Origin: Funneliformis mosseae
Taxonomy: Eukaryota > Glomeromycota > Glomeromycetes > Glomerales > Glomeraceae
DNA length: 22,872 nucleotides
Reading direction: 5' to 3'
NCBI GenBank assembly: GCA_910592005.1
Contig: CAJVPP010001096.1
Coordinates: 1 to 22,872, forward strand
In this document: positions 10,973 through 20,284 of the stretch, piece by piece
How positions within the stretch are numbered: position 1 is the stretch's first letter
Layout of the letters: the number at the start of each line of letters is the position of its first letter
The notes under the pieces: model-generated
The model's database searches: none
What the model was told of the DNA's origin: nothing
Seen by the model: only the letters and a program-made list of their open reading frames with translations
Translations under genes and position numbers: made by a program

Positions 10973-12135
10973 TTAAACTTTTTGAATGCAAAGTCCATAA
11001 GGTCTAATATCCCTATCATTATCAGTAACAAAAATACTTCCATCTGATACTATCTTAAAGGCAATAGGTTTTACACGATTTTGAAACACGACTTTATTTG
11101 TCTCTCCCTCATAATAAAATTCTTCAGCATATGAAGCGGCTACTTCAATATTTGGAGTAGAATAAATTCCACGACCAAAAACGAATCTTTTCCCTTTGTT
11201 TAATAGATATCCATCATCTGCGATTGAATTCGCATTAAAATTAGCGGTACCATGGTAGCTAACAATCCATTCACCTTCCACAGATTCCAAGTTCGTTACC
11301 CTCTTTTTTACCCCGAGCCAACCATTGTCATCAAATTTATTAAGAACTTTTAACGCGATACGTCTCCATCCATACGGTCGATTATACTTGAAATTTCCAC
11401 GCATATAAGTTTCCCCGGAACTTTTCATATTTGTAAAGTCGTAATCGAAATGAGGGTCTAAGAGATCCAGATCAAGAATATAAATTGTAACAGATCCTCC
11501 ACGTACACGCAAAGTCAAATAAATTGTTGTATCATTTGTGATTTCATAATGTTTTAATGTTTGATGATCTTGCATTGTTTTATTTTCGTAACGTAAACAT
11601 AGTTCCTCGGGTGGAATTCGTTCAGTTTTATAAATTTCATTTTTTAATTGACTTACGGAGGTATTCGCGTTATGTTTCTAAACGTTATGGTCTCTCCGGA
11701 AAGTCTTTTTATGAAAATGTTCCCGATAATTAAACATTGATCATCCGGTGAAATTCCTTCGACTTCATAAATTTTATTCTTCAATTGGCTTACGGTGGAA
11801 TTCTCGTTTAGATCTTTGATTGTTAAGATTCCTCCCAAAAACTTTTTTATGAAAATATTTTCAATGATAATATGATTCGTGGAATTCTCAATTTCAACAT
11901 CATGCGAAGAAACAATATCATCATCAGATGAAGTGGCTTCCTCATCGATGACATTATCGGAAGAATCGGGACCCTTGACCAAGTATGTCTCATGAAGTGA
12001 ATTAAAATCAAATAATTGATAATTATAAACGGAATTGTTATCATTTTGTAATAATAATAAGTATTCATCATGCGTAACTATTCGCTTATCCGTAATTTTC
12101 GATAAGGCTGCGGCAACGAGTGCATAGGTGCTCAT
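10973..12135 (-). CDS. Ubiquitin-like/ADP-ribosyltransferase-like fusion protein, with frame break
   Basis: The first frame (12135-11653) has an N-terminal region of about 90 aa with an acidic stretch (DEEATSSDDD near 65-73). A truncated ubiquitin-like unit follows at 93-138, ending in CLIIG where ubiquitin continues, and then the start of a second unit (IFIKRLSGETIT). The second unit resumes in another frame at 11656: VSQLKNEIYKTERIPPEE, DHQTLKHYEI and a final LTLRVRGG, matching ubiquitin strand by strand. After RGG comes a domain of about 170 aa with DYDFTN, YNRPYGWRRIALKVL, VSYHGT, FGRGIYSTPN, A-SYAEEF, VVFQNRV and RPYGLCIQKV. VSYHGT and GRGIY match the His and Tyr signatures of PARP-type ADP-ribosyltransferases. 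An expected Glu of the H-Y-E triad is not evident. A one-base loss near 11671-11677 separates the frames. No intron explains it, so this is a sequence error or a damaged gene. Activity is inferred, not known. Confidence 0.8.
11671..11685 (-). other. Probable one-base frame break inside the second ubiquitin-like unit
   Basis: Aligning the two ubiquitin-like units at the DNA level pairs CTAAACGAGAATTCCACCGT with CATAACGCGAATACCTCCGT. The reading frame of unit two matches unit one on both sides of AGAAACATAAC only if one base is missing there. The upstream frame stops at 11653 and the downstream frame is closed by TAG at 11678-11680, so the shift must lie between them. Confidence 0.75.
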
Positions 12136-12140
12136 GGTTC

Positions 12141-12181
<41 letters not shown>

Positions 12182-12273
12182 CCGAAAAAAAATATATATA
12201 TTTAACCCATCGGAATTCTTAAATTCGAGACCGACGTTTATTACTCCAAACAAGGTATCAATTTCCTTCGCGC
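12136..12273. promoter_or_regulatory. Short divergent promoter with T13/A27 tract
   Basis: Immediately upstream of the start of the ubiquitin-like gene lies a run of 13 T followed by 27 A (12141-12180). This could form a hairpin or act as a rigid nucleosome-excluding tract. Such runs are also prone to sequencing error. Confidence 0.45.
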
Positions 12274-12567
12274 ATGATTACTTTAAAAAAACCTGATTGC
12301 ATTAATGTATGCCATGATGCGCAAGGCCAATTATATTCAGATAATTTCCACTTTGAACATTTTCGAATTTTCTCAGTTCTTTTTCAATTATCTATTTTTG
12401 TTTGCTTTGAGACTTTTAATCGTGAATTCTATGACATTTGTAGTAATTATCATAAATCAAAAAAGATCTATTGTTGTGTAATGAACTTTGCATTTGAAGT
12501 CGCACCAAATCAGAAGCCACAAAAAAAAAGGTTAAATGAACAAGGTAGAAGACGTAGAGAATTTTAA
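12274..12567 (+). CDS. Hypothetical 97-aa ORF, doubtful
   Basis: An open frame from ATG to TAA encoding a protein I do not recognise. The middle is rich in Phe, Cys and Tyr, and the C-terminus is basic (KPQKKRLNEQGRRRREF). The codon composition is less A/T-extreme than the flanks, and it starts only 138 bp from the divergent ubiquitin-like gene. There is no domain, signal peptide or clear membrane span. It could be a real small gene, one exon of a larger gene, or a chance frame. Confidence 0.35.
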   Translation: MITLKKPDCINVCHDAQGQLYSDNFHFEHFRIFSVLFQLSIFVCFETFNREFYDICSNYHKSKKIYCCVMNFAFEVAPNQKPQKKRLNEQGRRRREF

Positions 12568-13678
12568 CAATTAAATTTAACAATTAAAGTAGGTGTTTGA
12601 CTAACAGTCCACACAATAGAGAGAGCTTGTAATGAAAATTCAGGAGCATGAGAATGAGATCTATTTCAATCAAAAGTAATGAGAAAATGTTAATAACGGA
12701 GATATCGTGGCCGAATCCGTTATCAAAAGAACTAACAAAGCTAGTTATTTTGAAAATTGAAATTTCGAGTTTGTGAAAAAGATTTCCGACTAATAAGTGT
12801 AATTGAGAAATTCTGACATACCAAAACCCGTAATGAACTTTAAAAGAGAAGCTCAAGGACCGCTTTTATGGTCTCGGAATTCAATAGATTCGAATTCAAC
12901 TCGGATATATCAGTATGTGAGTTGAACAAGTAACTGGAATAAACTTTGCAGCCCAAATGAAGATTCATTGTTATGGAAAATATCTAGAAATCATAGGAAT
13001 TATCGGGAACGTAAATGAAAAAAGTTTACTTATTTACAATTTCTGCATCCATTATATCCATTAGACCATTAGACATTTCCATGCATTCTTTGTTCTTTTA
13101 TATATAATTTTTTTTTTTTTTTTTTTACTAGAATTTGTCTAAATCTTATTTGCATGAACTTACTTTGTATCATTTTATAAATAATTTTCTACTCAATTAA
13201 ATAAACCCAATTTGAAAACACCATGACAATAGGACAACTTGTATAGATCTTTCCTGGCCACCTTTGCATTGGCCCGGTTAATCGCATGAACATTTTTTTA
13301 AAATCCAAGAATTGAATTCTGAATTCATACGTACAACTTTATCGACTAATAATATTTTATAACGATCCAACAAGAAAATATATTGTCAACATACCAAAAT
13401 TGTTAAACTTCTCTTAGCATATATAGTAAGGTATAGCAGGGTCATCCAATTTTAGCAATGTTGATCAACTACGCCAACTTTAAACAAGTTTTTGTTCTAT
13501 AAATTTCTGTCATTCAACGTGATCCAATGGATTTTGTTTATTTTTCTGCATTCTCATGATCTTAAAAATTTTTTGCTTTATTATAAATATTCTATTCAGA
13601 ATTTCTTTTCTTTTTCTTAAAAATTTTTCTTTTCTCTCAAAATTATTGCAAATTTTAAACTTTTAAAACACTTTTATA
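12568..13678. other. Intergenic, possible gene remnants and promoter
   Basis: No gene model holds over this 1.1 kb. Short stretches on plus (for example 12950-13019, SPNEDSLLWKISRNHRNYRERK broken by stops) look protein-like and may be remnants of a dead gene. A minus-strand open stretch at 12584-12856 is mostly hydrophobic and was not accepted. The last 130 bp are CT-rich and are the likely promoter or 5' leader of the gene starting at 13679. Confidence 0.4.
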
Positions 13679-14375
13679 ATGGTTCGAGTAAACAAAAAAA
13701 AGTCTCCTTCTACTCGTCGCAGAGCTTTAGCTCGTCAAAAAGAATATTTTAGCAAAAAGGTTCTCCAATGTAAGATGGGTATACTTAAGAATAGTTCTAG
13801 ACATAATAACTGTAAAATAGAATACATCTCATATGGGCTTATTAATATACTATATATGTGGTCCATTTGTTATCTGAAGGAGTGTAACAGTGTAATTGAT
13901 CTATTTAATATGATTGCAGCATATTAACATTTTTTCTCTCTTTCTTATATTATACTATAGATTTCCAAAATGTGAGTTTTTCTTATTTAAAACTAGTTAT
14001 CACAACCTTTATTATTTTATATTAATATGTAACCTTTTGAAATATTATTAGGTTTATTAAGCAGATCTTTCAAAAGACTGGTATTTGCTAGTCAAAGATA
14101 TCTAATTTTATATTTCTAATATATGCATTTTCTTTATTCAGGCTAAAGATTCTCATCAAGAAGTTCGAAAAGAAACACATCAAGAAGAAAGTCTTCAAGA
14201 AGATACTTTGATAGAACAAATATTAATTCAAAATGCTGAACTTTCTGCTGAATCTAAACGTTTAAAAAATGAATTAACTAATCTTTCTTCACTTTTAACT
14301 CATCAAGAAAATAGAATTTGTCAACTTGTAGAAGCATCTAAAAAAACTTCAAGAAAGAGATCATCTAAAAAATAG
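13679..14375 (+). CDS. Basic coiled-coil protein (bZIP-like layout), 111 aa, with microexon
   Basis: Three exons: 13679-13769, an 11-nt microexon 13961-13971, and 14142-14375. Junctions are GTAAGA...CTATAG and GTGAGT...TTCAG; introns are 191 and 170 nt, and phase is kept (91+11+234 = 112 codons). The N-terminus is strongly basic (MVRVNKKKSPSTRRRALARQ). Residues 57-98 form a heptad coiled coil with I61, L68, L75, L82 and L96 (Q89 breaks the series), and the C-terminus is basic again (KKTSRKRSSKK). The layout recalls a bZIP factor, but the NxxAAxxCR core is absent and about 35 residues separate basic region and zipper, so a DNA-binding role is only a guess. Without splicing, exon 1 would read on to a stop at 13925-13927. 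AATAAA lies at 14506. Confidence 0.65.
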
Positions 14376-16000
14376 AATCCAAATAATAAGCTAACAAGTC
14401 AAATAATTTGTCCTTATCCTTTTACATACTAAAAATTTGGATTAAATTATACTTTTCTTCTTTTTTATTTTCTTTAATTTCATGTATTTTTTTCTAACTT
14501 TACTTAATAAATTTATGCATTTATAGCACATTTGCCTTTATTATTTTTTTAATATTATTATTTTAAAAGTTGTCAATTATATTATTAATACTTTTACTTT
14601 TACTTTTACTTTTATTTCTTTTTTTTTTAATATTATCTTAAGCTTATTATATATTTGTATAAAATTAGTTTTAATATCTGTTATAATCTATATGATACAT
14701 TCTTAGTATAATCAGTTAAACTTTAAAGTTTAGTTATATCAGTATTTAGATTTAATTTAAATTAGTCACTTATATTAACTTCTCATATGATCATTTTTAT
14801 TTATTCAATAAAATTTCTTTATATTTTTTTATTAAAAATTCTATTTTATTTTCAAAGATTTTTGAATTCAAAATATTTTATATTTTATTTTTTAAAATAA
14901 AAAAAAATAAATAATTGCATTTCTTTAATTATCTTAGTATTTAGTGAACTATTTGTAAAGTATTCAATTTGATAAATATGTTAATATTATTTTACAAAAT
15001 TTTAATTAATAAATTATAAGAAAATCTCATTCAAGACTTGCTATTTTTATAAGAGTATTTGAAAATTAATAGCATAACTGATTTATATATTATTTCAAAA
15101 TCTTTTTTGCTTTTATTTTCTTATTAACTAATTTCAATTTTATTTAAATATTCTTAAATTTCTATTATAGTAAGGGCACTGTCAGATATTATCTAATATC
15201 TTAGAGGGTGAAAAAAATAAAGTAGATTTTAGATTACACATAATATAATAATCATGTAATATTAATATTGATTATATGATGATCATTTAATAAAGTGGCT
15301 TATTAAGCATATATTTATTATGGATTGATATAGCAACATAGCAATACGCATATATTTAAATTTATTGCAACATATATATATTTAAATGCGCTTTTTATAA
15401 AACTTATTCATTCTCTATCTAAGTTATAAGCCCTTGATTCAAGTTCTATTTCATTATACAACCTCTTTTGTTAAGATGAGAGAAGAGAAAAATTGTCAAA
15501 AGTTAAGTTTATTATTTTTTAGACTGTCCTTAGGTAATAAGGTATATTAATTATTTATGATTCATTAATAATGTGAGAGTAAAACCTCAAAATATATATA
15601 TAAGGGTAGGATGCATTATTGTGTTATTATCATAGAGAAAAAAAATAGAGAAAGATTTGGATTTGCGTACAAAGTGTGAATTTTTTAGTTTATGTTAAAT
15701 TATCAAATTATGTATTTTGACAGGATTTTTTTTAAGTAAGAGGTTTATTTGCATATTTTTAAAGCAAATTTAGCAGATCATATATGTATTATTTATAAAT
15801 AATCAATTTTAAATAAATTATTTATATCAAATTTTATATATCGTAGATTTATCTCTTTTTTTCTAATAATAAAATTTAACAAATAAATTTTTTTTTATAT
15901 TCTTATACTAAATATGATAGGTTGAAAACATAGTTTTGAAAGACTTTCAAAATATAAATATGTTGCATATATTATACATCCTAAAAAGTAGTATGCATTT
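14376..16000. other. 3' region and AT-rich DNA, no gene seen
   Basis: It begins with the 3' flank of the coiled-coil gene (AATAAA at 14506-14511). A CTTTTA microsatellite follows at about 14591-14616, then 1.3 kb of A/T-rich DNA without a gene model. The last few hundred bases may be the 5' flank of the decayed transposon that follows. No convincing terminal repeat was found. Confidence 0.5.
14591..14616. repeat. CTTTTA microsatellite
   Basis: Four consecutive CTTTTA units in the 3' flank of the coiled-coil gene. Confidence 0.85.
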
Positions 16001-19000
16001 ATGAGAAAAAATAAAGCTTAACTGAAATAGGAAGAGGATTATCTTGACCGTCATATTCATCATTCTGAATGTAAAGCAGATGATGAACAAAAAACAATTT
16101 ATAGCTGGTTTCATCTAAAATAAGTAGAGCAGTTAAAGAGAAAGAAGAATATGATTCTGATGTATATGATAATATGAATGAAGATAATTAATATAAGTTA
16201 ATGATAAAATAGATGAAAATAATCAAAATAAAGAATTACCTACTATTAATATCAAAAAAATATCAGATAATACAAAAAATACTAATAAAAAGAGAAGATT
16301 AATTTGTCTTAGCCTTCAGTCACTTGAAATATTAAAGTATATCAAACAAACTCCTGCATAATTTGATAATAGTTATTATATTGAAGTTGTTGTATAAGAA
16401 CTCTTTCCAAATTTATTTTTACACAACTTTAGCTGTAAAAAGTTGAATTATCAACAAAAAAGACAGTTAAATTATGTACTTTTTGCAGAATCTATATGAA
16501 AAGTTGATTGAACAAGTATGTATATTTATTTTATTTAACAAAAATTTATTACGTCATTATTTTTAAATCCAATATTTTATTAATTATAAGGCAATGTAGT
16601 ATATGCAAAAATTTGTACTGAAATTGTTGAGAACAGAAATATATGCAATGAATGCTCTTCTATTTAATATAACAGAATTTTATGTAACAAAATAGTTCAT
16701 CCTTTACTATTACCTAGCAATATTAAATTTACTTTAAAGTATTATTAGGAAGATAACTCTTTAAAACGAGTTTTAAAAAATTGTAATTTATGTGATATAT
16801 AGAATACACTTAAAAAAGGAAATTCTTATTATCTTTTTCATAATAATAATAAATCTGAAAGTCAATTAAAAAATCCATAGATAAGTCTTACTGATAAGGC
16901 TATAAAAGGTGCTTTTAAAGATATACTGATCTTTATTGATCTTTGTGAAGTTATGAGTAATGCAATTGAATGTAAAATGAAAATAAATCCAAAAAAAACT
17001 TAAAGTATAATGATAAATTTACTAATTTTCTAATGATATTAGGAGGAATTAGTTCAAGGCTTTAGATTTATTTTGGTAAAATTTAAAAGAATGCTCAATT
17101 CAATCAATTAGATATAATTTATTAAAAATTATAATTAATTAAATTATAAATATATTTCTAATTTATTTTTAAAATTATAATTAATTAATTTTTGTAGACA
17201 AATAAGAAAGAATAATGAAGATTATTTAACTAATCCAGAATTATGTTATGAAAATGTAGCATAATTTAAAGATTAATTGATATAATTAATTATAATAGAC
17301 CAATTTCAGCTATGACTGATAATACAAAATTCAAGTTACAGTTACAATATTCTTCTAATCTCAGTTATATTGTTGTTAGATCAATATTATCAAAAGAAGA
17401 AACAAAAGTTGATGTATATAATAATATACTAAGAATAATTAATAAAATTAAATTAGAAATAGAATGGCAAAAAATATTTGTACATATATTTTACAAGTAA
17501 GTATTTTAACTTATTTAATTATTTAGCATATATTATTTTAATAAATTATTCTAATATATATTTATAAACAGATACCATTGTTAGCATTTCTTCTAGTAGT
17601 TATTGCATTAATATTAAATAAAGAAGCTGAGACTATAGATACTATATTACAATTGCACAAATAATTAATTATGGAAATTGTATTACAACTTGGTTTTTAT
17701 TTACTCTCTTTAGAATCTAATAGTACTATAACAGAATATCAAGCTCAACAATCAATTTTGATATTTAACAAATAAAAAATTAATAATTAAAGTACTTTAA
17801 TTAAATATTAATTTTTTGTGTCCAATTTTTGATAATATTGGTTCTATAATACGCGGTCAGAATCTAAAATATGCCAAAAAAATAGCAAAAAAATGCCATA
17901 ATGTCTGGAGTATAATTATTAACATTTAGCAACTTCTCCATCAAATTTGATGATTTTTTACAACTTATCAATAAGCATAACTTCATTTATACAAAAATGA
18001 TGTCATTAAACTAGACCGCTAAGATGATGCAGCAACCTATCGTTCATTTTATTTTTCAAACTTTACTAATGTCTAACAATTAATTATCAAATTAAAATTG
18101 GAATAGAAGGATTTGTGATTTATATTTTTGTAATTGATAAATATTATTATAGAGCATTTATTAATTATTATTTAATAATTTATATAATTTTAATTAATTT
18201 TTTTAATTTTTATTTAAATAATTCTATTTAATAAAGATGAAATCATTGATAGTTACTTAAATTGTAATATTGCATCACTTGAACAAATCAGAATGATTAT
18301 GACTGATTATTTTTTTTATTCAATTATAGCGTATTCATATAGAAATTCTCTTACAAAAATATTTGAACTTTATTTTATTACAACAAGCAAATCAAACATT
18401 TGCTATTTTTACCTCTCTTTATGAATTATTAGTATTACTAGTTAAGACTCACTGTAAATATTATTCATAAATACTATTTTTATCTTGATATCACAGATCT
18501 GAATCTGTTGAACATTTTTTTTAAAATTGCACATCAATTAAATCCAGATTTTGACTTTACAGATTTAATTCAAATACTTCTTAAAATATTACAATATAAC
18601 AAAGTTTTAAGATCAAAAAAATTATTTTTTGACTAAGAAAAAACTGTGTATTAAGGTAAATATTTATTATAAACAATTAAATAATTTTATAATTTTATTA
18701 ATATACATTTTGATTTTTTTATATTAAATTTATTGAATAGGTTTTTATTTTGACTATAACCCTAACAATTTAGAAGAATCAATATTAGAAATATTGAGAT
18801 TATGGTCAACAGATGAACAAATTTTACAAACAATAAAGCATTCATGCCACTTAGCTTGTGAACTTGCTGAATTTCTTAAAATGATTTAACCTGCAGATAT
18901 TCTGTTAAACGAAATTTATATATTTCAATTGGTATATATAAAAGGGAAGTTTCAGTGTCAAAAGATCAAAATTCAAATTCAAATAATGAGAAACAAAATG

Positions 19001-20066
19001 AAAACATCAAATCTGATTTAATTGTAACATTAACAGAAGCTTTTCAGGAAATAAAAACGTGTATCAATAAAGGAATATAATAAACAAAATTTATCAATTT
19101 TTTTTCAAGAAGAGTCTTTACAATTAAATGAAATTAATCAAGTTCCTAAGGATTTATCTGTTTTATATAATGGAAACAGCAATAAGTTTAGATAATTACT
19201 ATAATTATATTTTAATTTAATTATCATTTATTAATATATTTTATATATTTTAGTTGATTTTGGATTTCAATATAGTTTTTATGATAAATTGGATTTTAAA
19301 ACACTATTACACTAATGCCAAAGGCATAAAGCATATACTTCAAAACTACTTAAAAGAAAATTTAGAACTGTTTCTATAAGACTAAATACTTCAATTGCTA
19401 TCTAACCAATAAAGTTAGTTATTTTATTACTTATTTTACTAAAAAAGAAAATCTAGAGTAACGATTTGTCATACAACGTGAAAAATGATGAAAAAAAAAT
19501 TGTAAAAATGTATTAATTACTTTAGCTCAGCTTCATGCTAAAGAATTGACACTATCAATAAAAAAGAAAAATTTAAATAAAAAAAAAGTACCATATTCTC
19601 TTATCCAAAACAAATATATTTTTATTGATTATGCATTTTTGATTTACAATTAAAAAATACTTAATTTATTATTTCATTAATTTACTATTCTAAAGTTTCA
19701 AATATTGAAAATGCAAACATCTCAAAAGAATTTCTGTTAATTAAAGGAGATTATGTATTTATTATATATAGTGATCAAATGTATATATTAAGAGTTATTG
19801 CAATTTACTTCGAGGTGTATGATAACCATTGTAATACTGATGAAACAATAACAGATTTAAATGATATAACTTATATATCCTTATATGTTTATATTCCAAT
19901 TTATTATTTATTTAATGATTTAATTAGAAAAGAATGCAATCTTTTAACTTACCATTTTACTTCTAATATTATTTACCATATCAGATCAACTAATATGTCA
20001 CTTGAAGAAAATGTATTAAAATTGTTAGGAAATAAAAAAAAATACTATTATGAATACTTTGGTTGA
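16001..20066 (+). pseudogene. Decayed multi-exon transposon-encoded gene
   Basis: A long plus-strand gene relic that can be followed as pieces, broken by stops and frame changes. A start MRKNKA is at 16001, then EEDYLDRHIHHSECKADDEQ and KKRRLICLSLQSLEILKYIK. Cysteine-rich ICTEIVENRNICNEC comes after a probable intron, then LTDKAIKGAFKD and ISAMTDNTKFKLQLQYSS (17312-17500). Near 17575-17765 come VVIALILNKEAETIDTILQL and SLESNSTITEYQAQQS, then ESILEILRLWSTDEQILQ near 18780. The C-terminal piece from about 19779 ends LGNKKKYYYEYFG at TGA. The order of pieces matches a large protein family I recall as multi-copy in Rhizophagus, probably transposon-encoded; I cannot name the superfamily. At least 13 in-frame stops exist, so it is not functional. 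Confidence 0.6.
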
Positions 20067-20284
20067 AAGGATGTAATTGAAACAATATAATAAATTACAA
20101 TAAAGATTTTTTCAATCAATATTTTTTTTAAAAAAAAATTCTAATATTTTTTATTTTCAAAAAATTTTTTTTGATAAAATATATTAACTGTGAATATATA
20201 AAATAAACAATAAGTAAATCATATAATTTTTGTAATTATTTAATATTATGTGTCAATTTTATGTACTGATTTTATAAAAAATCT
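20067..20284. other. Spacer between two convergent decayed transposon genes
   Basis: AT-rich spacer with no recognisable repeat shared between the two elements and no coding segment. Confidence 0.5.

Noticed and set aside
11565..11656. Intron with GTAAGT donor explaining the frame change in the ubiquitin-like gene
   Set aside because: The removed sequence is itself clear ubiquitin-like coding sequence, and joining to the best acceptor (GCAAG) runs into a stop after nine codons.
12584..12856. Minus-strand 90-aa open frame
   Set aside because: Hydrophobic low-information content, no domain and no splice context; it looks like a chance frame.
13679..13927. Unspliced 82-aa reading of the basic protein gene
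   Set aside because: After residue 30 it crosses a strong GTAAGA donor and loses the basic/coiled-coil character that resumes in the downstream exon.
15425..15460. tRNA T-arm-like sequence CCTTGATTCAAGTTCTA
   Set aside because: The five bases on each side of the loop do not pair, and no acceptor, D or anticodon arms can be placed.
16001..20066. Alternative genetic code (TAA/TAG read as Gln) in the plus-strand element
   Set aside because: The same element uses CAA and CAG widely, has frameshifts and TGA stops as well, and host genes here end in TAA, TAG and TGA normally. Mutational decay is simpler.
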